A stretch of DNA of 64,000 nucleotides from contig NZ_CP129013.1 of NCBI RefSeq assembly GCF_020524035.2, positions 1,167,822 to 1,231,821 on the forward strand, given 5' to 3'. Positions 18,771 through 26,054 of this stretch are shown one piece after another. The notes beneath the pieces were generated by a model. It did not search any database and was not told the origin of the DNA. It worked only from the letters and a program-made list of their open reading frames with translations. Each line of letters starts with the position of its first letter. The first letter of the stretch is position 1. This DNA is from Bacillus carboniphilus. Its GTDB lineage: Bacteria > Bacillota > Bacilli > Bacillales > JAIVKR01. Both the position numbers and the translations under genes were made by a program.

Positions 18771-19901
18771 TTATTTTTTATTACCCCAAAATTGGTAATA
18801 ATCTGTTTTAATAAACCCATTGAATAACTTTCTTTTCTTTGTCGCTTTTTTTCCATAAAGTTGTTCAAAATGAGGATGCGAAGTTAATATATAGATTGAC
18901 CAAGTGTCAAGTGGAGAAAAAACTTCTCCCATATCTCGATATAATTGCTCTACTTCGGGCTTATCCCCTAACCTCTCTCCATATGGAGGGTTTGTGACAA
19001 TGACGCCATTCAAAGTATTCACTCGCAAATCCTTTAGTTGCATTTGTTTAAAGGAAATAAGATCAGAAAAACCTGCTTCTTGCGCGTTCCCTTTTGCAAT
19101 CTGAATCATTTTATGATCAATATCAGATCCTATTATTTGTAAAGGTTGATCATAGTTCGCTAGATCTTCAACTTCTTGCCTAGACTCATTCCAAATTCCT
19201 TGATCCATCCACTGCCATTGTTCACTAATAAATTCACGATTAAAGCCTGGAGCAATATTTTGTCCAATCAATGCAGCCTCCAAAACAATCGTTCCAGAAC
19301 CGCAACATGGATCAATAAAAGGTTTATCTGGTGTCCAATTAGTAAGTTGAACAAGCGCTGCTGCTAAAGTCTCTTTTATTGGAGCTTCTCCTTGATCTAA
19401 CCTGAAGCCGCGTTTATGTAAACCTGATCCACTAGTGTCCATTAATATTGTCGCTTTATCTTTTAGTAAAGCCACTTCTATAGGGTATGTGGGACCACTT
19501 TCTTCTACCCAATCTGCTCCTTCTGATCTATAGAGCTTAATACGTTCAACAATAGCTTTTTTTACAATCCTTTGACAATCGGGGACACTCGATAATTGAG
19601 ATTTAACGGATTTTCCGATAACAGGAAATTTTCCGTTTGTACCTATATACAGCTCCCAAGGTAGTTCTTTTGTCCTTTCAAATAACTCATCAAAAGACAA
19701 TGCACTAAATTGACCAATTTCGACTTTTATTCTATCTGCACATCTTAACCAAAGGTTCATTCTAACAATGGCTTTTTGGTCTCCTTGTACGATGACTTTT
19801 CCATTATCCACTTGACAATCGTACCCTAAAGCTCTTACCTCTTTGGCAACGATTGCTTCAAGCCCCATTGCACAGGTTGCAATTATTTTAAATTTGTTCA
19901 T
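18771..19901 (-). CDS. ypsC: THUMP-domain class I RNA methyltransferase YpsC (RlmL-N-like)
   Basis: A 376-residue protein with an N-terminal THUMP RNA-binding region (about 45-160) and a C-terminal Rossmann methyltransferase. The SAM site is DPCCGSGT (197-204) and the catalytic motif is NPPYGERLG (304-312), typical of N2-guanine or N6-adenine methylation. By family it is probably a 23S rRNA guanine-N2 methyltransferase. Place between ypvA and rnpB is as in B. subtilis. Confidence 0.88.
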   Translation of the reverse strand: MNKFKIIATCAMGLEAIVAKEVRALGYDCQVDNGKVIVQGDQKAIVRMNLWLRCADRIKVEIGQFSALSFDELFERTKELPWELYIGTNGKFPVIGKSVKSQLSSVPDCQRIVKKAIVERIKLYRSEGADWVEESGPTYPIEVALLKDKATILMDTSGSGLHKRGFRLDQGEAPIKETLAAALVQLTNWTPDKPFIDPCCGSGTIVLEAALIGQNIAPGFNREFISEQWQWMDQGIWNESRQEVEDLANYDQPLQIIGSDIDHKMIQIAKGNAQEAGFSDLISFKQMQLKDLRVNTLNGVIVTNPPYGERLGDKPEVEQLYRDMGEVFSPLDTWSIYILTSHPHFEQLYGKKATKKRKLFNGFIKTDYYQFWGNKK

Positions 19902-20032
19902 GTTTACACCTAACTTTCACCATACTTCAAGTGTTTATTTTATCAAAAACCTTTCTTGTAACAAAAGGCAACGTTTACGTTTTAGATTTTCTCAAGTCTA
20001 ATACAAATTATACTTCAATGACTTTTAAACAT

Positions 20033-20068
20033 AGTAAAAAGCCTTCGTTTACATATAAAGAAGGCTTT
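20033..20068 (-). terminator. Terminator of rnpB
   Basis: AAAGCCTTC and GAAGGCTTT flank a 13-nt loop, followed on the minus strand by TTACTATG after the stem T's. It lies about 15 bp beyond the predicted RNA 3' end. Confidence 0.8.
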
Positions 20069-20083
20069 AGCATCTTTAGCGGA

Positions 20084-20489
20084 TCTCTTAATAACATTCT
20101 GTAAGCCATGTTTTGTTCTTCTGTACTCATAACGGAATTGCACCTCGTACAGAAGTGGTAATCATCTATCTACAGATATAATCTGTCTTTCCCTTTGTTC
20201 ATTTCCTCCAGGAAAGTGCCCCTACCTAAATTTGGGTTTCTCGCTCGAGGGGTTTACCTCGTTCCACTCCTTTAATTTCTTAAAGGACTTCGTCACTGTG
20301 GCACATTATAAGTAGTTCCACCATATCAAAGGACTTAGGTGGTTTCCCTGCCGTTAGCTTTTCCAAGCTACCTTAGCTTATGACTTCGCTAAGCACGAAC
20401 ACTACAAGCATCTCAGCTTGTGCGAGCATGGACTTTCCTCTATAAGTAAAAACTTATAGCGATTACCCGAATGTCATTTCCTATCCACA
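20084..20489 (-). ncRNA. rnpB: RNase P RNA, type B
   Basis: The catalytic RNA of RNase P, which matures tRNA 5' ends. On the minus strand it begins near ATTCGGGTAATCGCT, then shows the universal GAGGAAAGTCCATGCTCGCA, AACGGCAGGGAAACC, GTGCCACAGTGACGAAG, GTGGAACGAGGTAAACCC and CTCGAGCGAGAAACCCAAAT, and ends near ACAAAACATGGCTTACAG. Length of about 405 nt and sequence fit the Bacillus type B form. TATACT (20496-20501) is a likely -10 placing the start near 20489. The exact ends are estimated by comparison with the B. subtilis RNA. Confidence 0.95.
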
Positions 20490-20539
20490 CTATGTAGTAT
20501 AATTAATTTTAAAGAAACAAGCAAATCTTTTTTATGGTA

Positions 20540-20845
20540 TTAATCGTAAAGCTTACTTCCAAATACATGTTTTTCTAAATTGGAGAGCCTTTTTAAAATA
20601 TCGAAGTTTGTCGTACCAGCTTGTGAAGGAGTCGAAGCTGTTTTTTTATATAACTCCTCTGCTTGCTTTTTTAATTTTAAATTTTCTTGTTGTAAATCTT
20701 CAATGACTTGATGAAACGTTTCGTAGTCTTTAATTATATCGTCTAAATATTTATCAACATCTTCTTGTTTATAGCCTCGCATGGTTGTTTTAAATTCTTT
20801 CTCAAGAATTTCTTTCGCTGTTAATTTTATCTTATCAGAAAGCAT
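20540..20845 (-). CDS. gpsB: Cell division and elongation regulator GpsB
   Basis: A 101-residue DivIVA-related coiled-coil protein that shuttles PBP1 between the side wall and the septum. The N-terminal DivIVA-like domain ([19 protein letters not shown]...) includes the membrane-interacting region and FKTTMRGY; a coiled coil follows to about residue 68, and the C-terminal [18 protein letters not shown] is the trimerisation helix. Its classical partner PonA is encoded at 26.0-28.6 kb in this window. Confidence 0.93.
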   Translation of the reverse strand: MLSDKIKLTAKEILEKEFKTTMRGYKQEDVDKYLDDIIKDYETFHQVIEDLQQENLKLKKQAEELYKKTASTPSQAGTTNFDILKRLSNLEKHVFGSKLYD

Positions 20846-20969
20846 ATACTTTCACCTCTTAAATGAGAGTTCTCACTATTTATTTTTTCAAAGTTCTATA
20901 AAAAAGTCAATTTTCCTTTATATAAGGGTTTATTATTGTAAAAATAAGTAGAGGGTAGATTGCCGTTTT

Positions 20970-21524
20970 TCACACATAGTTATTGTTATTATATTCATCT
21001 GCAATCTCTTGTAGATCATCAAAACCAATACGAATAATCTCATAAGGCTGTTGTTGTTGCTTTTTCAATGCCATTTCATATTGATATTTAGGTGATCCAG
21101 TCTTTTCTTCGTCAAATACAATGATTAACCCTTCACTTTTCGATGTTAAGAACATGTTTTTTAATCGATATTGTTCAGGACTCTCATAACCTTTGTTTGT
21201 TACACTTTGATGAAAATCGGCTTGTGAAACCACTTTTTCGTAGGCACCTTTTGTTTCTTCCTTCCAATTTTCATGTTGGAATAAAAAAGCTGGAACGACA
21301 GCAAGTTTTAATTGAGGATAAAAATCCTTTAAAGCTAAAACAACTTCTGCTCCCCAAAGCTCCACACCTGGGTGTCCAGAAAGAAGGACCCACTCAAGCC
21401 CATCTTCAATAAGTGGAATAAGTTTTTTCTTCAATGCATCTTTTATACATTGGATCGCAAAATCTTTTTGATTATATATTCCAAGTTCAAAATGTTTATA
21501 ACCAGTTAATGAAACAACTTTCAT
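20970..21524 (-). CDS. ypsA: YpsA, DUF1273 SLOG-fold protein
   Basis: A 184-residue protein of the DprA/Rossmann-like SLOG superfamily. It shows the N-terminal SLTGYKHFELGI, a glycine-rich LLSGHPGVELWGAEVVLALKD segment near 48-67 that forms the nucleotide-like pocket, and SEGLIIVFDEEKTGSPKYQY. In B. subtilis and staphylococci YpsA influences cell division; its gene is close to gpsB in many Firmicutes, as here. The ribosome-binding site (GGGTGA) is modest. Confidence 0.88.
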   Translation of the reverse strand: MKVVSLTGYKHFELGIYNQKDFAIQCIKDALKKKLIPLIEDGLEWVLLSGHPGVELWGAEVVLALKDFYPQLKLAVVPAFLFQHENWKEETKGAYEKVVSQADFHQSVTNKGYESPEQYRLKNMFLTSKSEGLIIVFDEEKTGSPKYQYEMALKKQQQQPYEIIRIGFDDLQEIADEYNNNNYV

Positions 21525-21643
21525 AGACTATAGTCACCCATTTAGACGTACATACAGGCCCTTTGTAGGTAGTAAGTAAACCGTCTTCTCAATTATTTCG
21601 TAACCTTCAATAACAACTACACTTTATCATTATATAAATAACT

Positions 21644-21680
21644 CCTCTAATCATCAACTTATTATGCTGATGACTAGAGG
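21644..21680 (-). terminator. Hairpin downstream of a small hydrophobic gene
   Basis: CCTCTAGTCATCA and TGATGATTAGAGG pair with one mismatch on the minus strand, followed by AGTTATTTATAT. It is 11 bp past the stop of the 32-residue frame, so it is probably its terminator. The rest of the 564 bp between ypsA and the Hsp20 gene shows nothing clear. Confidence 0.5.
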
Positions 21681-21691
21681 AATTGTGGTAC

Positions 21692-21790
21692 TCATAAAGG
21701 TAATGCAAAGAGAGACTCTTTGAAATTAGTAAATAAAATCAACGTTAAGCAAATAACGAAAAAGAAGAGAAATAAAATACCCTTGTACAT
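21692..21790 (-). CDS. Small hydrophobic protein, 32 residues
   Basis: The frame MYKGILFLFFFVICLTLILF continues TNFKESLFALPL. It is one membrane helix with short polar ends. ATG 21790 has AGGAGAATGG before it at normal spacing; an in-frame ATG at 21796 is too close to that site. A hairpin follows the stop. I recognise no family. Such very short membrane proteins are common in sporulating Bacillus, but nothing here proves expression. Confidence 0.45.
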   Translation of the reverse strand: MYKGILFLFFFVICLTLILFTNFKESLFALPL

Positions 21791-22088
21791 CTCCATTCTC
21801 CTATCAGTCTTTTCAATGATTTAAATCTATCACGACTAACACCATTTGTCATGATGATTAGAGCAATTTCCTGAAATAGTCATATATTTAAAAGCTGAAT
21901 CGTTTCAAACATAGAAAGAAGATAGGTAATTAGACATGACGTTTGGAATAAATAAACTTAAAACACACACAAAGTGAAATTCATCGCCGATATGCATCTA
22001 TCTTTATAATTCACACAACAGTAACCAAATAATTATTTAAAGCATAGGCTATGATGATATGAAATGCAACATAAAGGAGGAGTGCTAA

Positions 22089-22538
22089 ATGTCAAATTTA
22101 GAAAAAAGAAATAATACTAACTTACCTTACGGCAATCTTTCTTTAGATCAGTTTGAAAGAGAAATGCGTGAGTGGATATATGAATCTCCCTTAAAATCAA
22201 TTTTTCAGGAAATTGAACAATTATTTGAACAAGCAAGTCCATTTCCAAATATCTTCTTTGAGGATTTTCAAACAGAAACGCAGTATATAATAAAAGCTCA
22301 CTTACCTAACATTAAAAAAGACCAAATATTTATTGATTTATATTATCAATACTTGACCATTTCAATTGAACATAATGAAACAATGAAACAAAAGAACCAT
22401 GATGGGACATTTATCAATAGCTTTAGTTCGATGGGGAAAATTGCAAAAACTTTTTATTTACCTAGTGAAGTACGCGACCAAGAATTAAGTATTAATCATG
22501 AATTAGATATTTTAACAATAACAGTTCCAATTAAATAA
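22089..22538 (+). CDS. Hsp20/alpha-crystallin family small heat-shock protein
   Basis: A 149-residue protein with an N-terminal helical segment (residues 15-50) and an alpha-crystallin domain from about 58 to the end: YIIKAHLPNIKKDQIFIDL, YLTISIEH, KTFYLPSEV, LDILTITVPIK. The final L-x-I-T-V-P strand is typical; a long C-terminal extension with an I-x-I motif is absent. It may be a spore-coat or general-stress chaperone, as with CotP or YocM. AAAGGAGGAG precedes the ATG. It is not at this place in B. subtilis. Confidence 0.8.
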   Translation: MSNLEKRNNTNLPYGNLSLDQFEREMREWIYESPLKSIFQEIEQLFEQASPFPNIFFEDFQTETQYIIKAHLPNIKKDQIFIDLYYQYLTISIEHNETMKQKNHDGTFINSFSSMGKIAKTFYLPSEVRDQELSINHELDILTITVPIK

Positions 22539-22590
22539 TACCCTCACTGTTTCAATGCAAAAAAAGGTGATCAATCGAACACACGTAAAA

Positions 22591-22621
22591 AACAGAATCC
22601 CCATTATTCAGGGATTCTGTT
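22591..22621. terminator. Bidirectional terminator between hsp20 and yppG
   Basis: AACAGAATCCC-9 nt-GGGATTCTGTT, an 11-bp perfect stem with T-rich sequence to the right and A-rich to the left. Confidence 0.85.
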
Positions 22622-22624
22622 TTT

Positions 22625-23005
22625 CTATTTGAAAATTGACCCAAATCCTTTAACTAAAGATCCCACTTGATTCATGGTATTCACCATTTGCCCTGCCGTA
22701 TTCATCATCTTATTGTAATCAAGATTTCCTTCCTTGTTTTTAAACTGAGAAAGAACTGTGTTAAAACCTCCATTTTTTGCAGGCGAATAAGGGAGTGGGC
22801 GGGGATAAGGGTTAGCAGCTTGGTATGGAGATTGACCTTGAAGTGCTGTTGGATAAAAATAATTTTGCTGGGTTGGATAAGGATTGGGATTCATTTGAGT
22901 TTGCTGCGGAAAATTAGGATAGTAAGCTTGTTGATTCCCATACCATTGTGGATGAGACGGTTGTTGATAATAAGGATAACCTCCAGATCGTGGTTGTCTG
23001 TTCAT
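22625..23005 (-). CDS. yppG: YppG-like protein
   Basis: A 126-residue protein with a low-complexity N-terminus very rich in Tyr, Pro, Gln and Asn (residues 1-75) and a conserved helical C-terminus GGFNTVLSQFKNKEGNLDYN followed by NTMNQVGSLVKGFGSIF. This layout is that of the YppG family. The composition resembles spore-coat-associated proteins, but the function is not established. Transcribed alone, ending at a bidirectional terminator. Confidence 0.8.
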   Translation of the reverse strand: MNRQPRSGGYPYYQQPSHPQWYGNQQAYYPNFPQQTQMNPNPYPTQQNYFYPTALQGQSPYQAANPYPRPLPYSPAKNGGFNTVLSQFKNKEGNLDYNKMMNTAGQMVNTMNQVGSLVKGFGSIFK

Positions 23006-23194
23006 TTGTAGTACCTCCTAGAAGATATGCCTAGATTATCATATGTATTCACTTCAAAAATGTCCCTTTATCTGATAAGAAATAAAGCCTCATACGATCT
23101 TTTGGTTCTCTTATAAATTACTTAATGCATTCTAAAAAGATACACATAATTAATGTTGATTAAACAAAGCATAAATAGCAAGGAGGGATTAGGT

Positions 23195-23341
23195 TTGAGT
23201 AGAGGTCAGCACTTTAAACATAAAACAAAATCAAATGAAAAAAATCAGTCTAATGTTCAAAGTAAGCATCCAAAAAGAATAGAAACGGATATTAATTTTG
23301 AGCAGAATCAAAAAATAGAGAATAAGGATATAAACAATTAA
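23195..23341 (+). CDS. Small basic hydrophilic protein, 48 residues
   Basis: A frame from TTG 23195, which has AAGGAGGG 8 nt upstream; an in-frame ATG at 23153 lies ahead of this ribosome-binding site and is less likely. The product, MSRGQHFKHKTKSNEKNQSN and onward, is rich in Lys, Asn and Gln and has no hydrophobic segment. I recognise no family. Size and composition suit small spore proteins. Confidence 0.45.
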   Translation: MSRGQHFKHKTKSNEKNQSNVQSKHPKRIETDINFEQNQKIENKDINN

Positions 23342-23395
23342 GAAAACCACAAGCCCCAATATAGTGACGAAGTTTTTTGGGCACTTTTGTGTATG

Positions 23396-23429
23396 TTAAA
23401 ATAAGTCTCCTTCATTCAAAAGGAGACTT
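23396..23429 (-). terminator. Terminator overlapping the end of yppE
   Basis: AAGTCTCCTT and AAGGAGACTT form a 10-bp perfect stem with a 7-nt loop; the yppE stop codon lies within the hairpin. ATTTTAAC follows on the minus strand. Confidence 0.65.
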
Positions 23430-23790
23430 TACCTTCTTCATTGTCAAACTCTTGCAAAATTTGATTCACAACATAATCCACTGATTCTTTCATATCTTTC
23501 CACCTTTTAGCGCTAACATCATAAAAAAATGATTGTACAAACAATTTTTCTGCGTGTTCAAAGGTCGTTTCTATTTGAATAGGGTATAAGTTTGCAACTT
23601 CATTATTCTCTAACCAATTAAGGGCTTCTTTTTTCCAATCAGCTAAAACCTCATGTTCATAATCGACTGCTGGTTTAACCGTTTTATAAAAATCGAATTC
23701 CTGCTTATTTTCTTTAACATTTAAAAACCTTTTTTCTGCTTGATTAACTAACTGTTTCAACTTCATGGATATATCATAAACATTAGTCAA
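23416..23790 (-). CDS. yppE: YppE family protein (DUF1798)
   Basis: A 124-residue all-helical protein matching YppE of B. subtilis in length, place and character (MTNVYDISMKLKQLVNQAEK at the start). The family has a known four-helix fold but no assigned function. There is no signal peptide or membrane segment. The C-terminus overlaps the terminator hairpin. Confidence 0.75.
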   Translation of the reverse strand: MTNVYDISMKLKQLVNQAEKRFLNVKENKQEFDFYKTVKPAVDYEHEVLADWKKEALNWLENNEVANLYPIQIETTFEHAEKLFVQSFFYDVSAKRWKDMKESVDYVVNQILQEFDNEEGKVSF

Positions 23791-23811
23791 ATACGCTCAC
23801 CTCTAAATTAA

Positions 23812-23970
23812 TCATAGCAAATGAGCAGAAAAACTTGAATGCCTTTCAAAAACGTAGACATGTAAAAGATCAATTCTATTGGAAGATTTATTAGCTAAAC
23901 AGTGATCAATTTTTGTTAGTTTTCCTTCTAGTTGACTCATTAATAACACGACTCTCATTTTTTGGTTCAC
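23812..23970 (-). CDS. Short frame upstream of yppE, possible YppF counterpart
   Basis: A 52-residue frame from GTG 23970 with AAGGGGGAAAAG at good spacing, ending 21 bp before yppE. B. subtilis has yppF in this position, but I see no sequence likeness to YppF. The product begins MNQKMRVVLLMSQLEGKLTK. Support is position plus ribosome-binding site only. Confidence 0.3.
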   Translation of the reverse strand: MNQKMRVVLLMSQLEGKLTKIDHCLANKSSNRIDLLHVYVFERHSSFSAHLL

Positions 23971-24135
23971 GTCTTTTCCCCCTTAAATGAAACCTATAAG
24001 TAAGATTCTTTTTTAAACATGATTTCCCTTTACCCTTGACAAAACTAGTATCAATTCGTCATAAAAAGTGATTTTACAAAATCTTATGTATCATTCAAGA
24101 ACAATTACACAAATTATCATAAGGAGGTGAGTGGT

Positions 24136-24249
24136 TTGGCTAACAATAATCAGGAAAGCAAGGAAGAAGTAAAACAAGTGGTAGAAGAAGAGACTGCACC
24201 CGGTTATGGTGATAAAAAATTAGAAGGACCTAATCGTCCCTCCACTTAA
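24136..24249 (+). CDS. Small acidic protein with C-terminal GDKKLEGPNRPST
   Basis: A 37-residue frame from TTG 24136 preceded by AAGGAGGTGAG, a near-perfect ribosome-binding site, and followed by a strong terminator. The N-terminal half is Glu/Lys/Val-rich; the C-terminal half, APGYGDKKLEGPNRPST, has the look of a conserved tail. I cannot name the family. The compact unit of ribosome-binding site, short frame and terminator makes a real gene likely. Confidence 0.55.
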   Translation: MANNNQESKEEVKQVVEEETAPGYGDKKLEGPNRPST

Positions 24250-24262
24250 TTTTATACTTACT

Positions 24263-24300
24263 GAGAGGGTGTAAAATGTTGACACCCTCTCCTTTTATTT
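24263..24300 (+). terminator. Terminator of the 37-residue gene
   Basis: GAGAGGGTGT-9 nt-ACACCCTCTC followed by CTTTTATTTT; the A-rich left side may also serve minus-strand yppC only weakly. Confidence 0.85.
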
Positions 24301-25250
24301 TAGGTGTGGTTAATATGCTCTTCCAATAAACACATTACCCTTATTTGATTTCGCTTTTTTAAATACCACTCTGTTATAATGTTAATGTTATCCATATGAA
24401 CAGGGGTATAATAATGATCAAGCAATTGGTGATGAAACCAATTTCTTTTTTTAACGTCTATATAATGAGGAACAATTGGATAGACTGCTCTTAACATAGG
24501 AGATTCCTTGTGACTACTCGAACTTAAATAACGTTCAAAATCATACCTTGAACCAGTATGAACAGTTAAATTCGAAAATTGATAGAAGAAAACATACAAC
24601 TGGGGATGGAACAACATCGCTGCTAGCTTTTTTCCTAATTCTATTCTTTTTTTTAGACGATAAAAATCTTGAACAGAATACCCATATAGTTGTCCATTTG
24701 TAGTTGGAAAAATAACCGTACTTAAATGAAATAACTCTTGAAGTTTAAAGTGAAATCTATTAATAACTTGTTTTTTCATTTGCTTTATAACCGGTTTATC
24801 AATGAGATGTTGTTCATTTATAATTAAGGATGTCATCAAGCGTTCTTCATCTTTATACGAATAGAAATGATACCATTCTTTTATCATGAAAGAAGAAACA
24901 TGGAAGTGTTTTAATAGATCAAAAATAGGACTTCTTAACCTCTTAGACCATTCATACATTAGTAATTGTGGGTAAGCGTCAGAAAAAATTAGCCAATTTG
25001 CCTTCTCGTAAAAATAGAAAAATTGCGTTCTAATAGACTTATCTAAGGCTTTTCTCATCCAAATGCCTTCTAGGTCGGTCATTGACCAACCCGCATTTCT
25101 TGAAACCATGCTGGCTAAAAAAGACCATTTTACTTCTTTATGTTGTTGATAAAATGTTGCATACGCAACTGTACGTGAAATGTTGTCAATGTTCTGTTTT
25201 TGTGTTTTCTTATTTATATTTTCTATGATCTTTCCTTTGTCTAAACTCAT
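24300..25250 (-). CDS. yppC: DUF2515 family protein YppC
   Basis: A 316-residue protein matching YppC by place, divergent from recU, and by length. It is rich in aromatic residues (MVSRNAGWSMTDLEGIWM, FFYFYEKANWLIFSDAYPQL) with amphipathic helices but no clear transmembrane segment. No catalytic motif is visible and the function is unknown. Confidence 0.75.
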   Translation of the reverse strand: MSLDKGKIIENINKKTQKQNIDNISRTVAYATFYQQHKEVKWSFLASMVSRNAGWSMTDLEGIWMRKALDKSIRTQFFYFYEKANWLIFSDAYPQLLMYEWSKRLRSPIFDLLKHFHVSSFMIKEWYHFYSYKDEERLMTSLIINEQHLIDKPVIKQMKKQVINRFHFKLQELFHLSTVIFPTTNGQLYGYSVQDFYRLKKRIELGKKLAAMLFHPQLYVFFYQFSNLTVHTGSRYDFERYLSSSSHKESPMLRAVYPIVPHYIDVKKRNWFHHQLLDHYYTPVHMDNINIITEWYLKKRNQIRVMCLLEEHINHT

Positions 25251-25297
25251 AAGCCTTCACCTCATCTTAACTAACATGCCCAAAGAAAGGAATTCGA

Positions 25298-25326
25298 TTC
25301 ATAAAGAGATCTTTTTCTGTTATAAT
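25298..25326 (+). promoter_or_regulatory. Candidate sigma-A promoter for recU-ponA
   Basis: TTCATA (25298-25303), a 17-bp spacer and a perfect TATAAT (25321-25326), about 77 bp before recU. Confidence 0.45.
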
Positions 25327-25402
25327 GTGAATTTAACCTGAGAGCAACTTTATAACCATTTTCTTTTCATTGAATTGAAATGTATAGGAGGGTGAGATCA
25401 TT

Positions 25403-25999
25403 ATGATCTTTAATTATCCTAATGGAAAAGCATATACAAATAACTCCTCTCTTGCTAAACAACCAGCTAGTAACCATCGATATAGTAATCGTGGGATGTC
25501 GTTAGAAGAGGATATTAATCTTACCAATCAATATTATTTACAAGAAAATATTGCGGTTATACATAAAAAACCTACACCCGTCCAAATTGTGGATGTTCAT
25601 TATCCACAAAGAAGCAGAGCCGTTATTAAGGAGGCTTATTTTAAACAAGCCTCAACTACAGATTATAACGGTGTTTATAAAGGGAAGTACATTGATTTTG
25701 AAGCAAAAGAAACGAAAAATAAAACATCGTTTCCCCTGCAAAATATTCATCAACACCAAATTAACCATATGGAGTCTGTAGTTAACCATAACGGGATCGC
25801 ATTTATGATTATTCAATTTACCTCTTTAGAGGAAGTATATTTTTTACCAGCGATTGAGATCTTCCCATTTTGGGAACGAAAGCTGTCGGGAGGACGTAAA
25901 TCTATTACGATTGATGAGATTAGAATAAATGCAACAAAAATAGAGCTTGGCTATCACCCAAGAATCGATTATATTAAAGTAATAAAAAATATGTATTAA
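25403..25999 (+). CDS. recU: Holliday junction resolvase RecU
   Basis: RecU cleaves four-way junctions during recombination and repair and interacts with RecA. The 198-residue protein has the nuclease core [20 protein letters not shown] with acidic and lysine residues at about D87, D98, E100 and K102, and a preceding [21 protein letters not shown] precedes the ATG. It is followed 55 bp later by ponA, the standard recU-ponA operon of Firmicutes. Confidence 0.93.
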   Translation: MIFNYPNGKAYTNNSSLAKQPASNHRYSNRGMSLEEDINLTNQYYLQENIAVIHKKPTPVQIVDVHYPQRSRAVIKEAYFKQASTTDYNGVYKGKYIDFEAKETKNKTSFPLQNIHQHQINHMESVVNHNGIAFMIIQFTSLEEVYFLPAIEIFPFWERKLSGGRKSITIDEIRINATKIELGYHPRIDYIKVIKNMY

Positions 26000-26054
26000 A
26001 GGGAATAGAAAATTCAACCAAATATTTTTATCTTTCAACAGGAGTTGGAATGAA

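Noticed and set aside
22010-22088. Sigma-G or sigma-K promoter for the hsp20 gene
   Set aside because: GCATA and CATAAA-like words occur, but the spacing is not right for a confident call.
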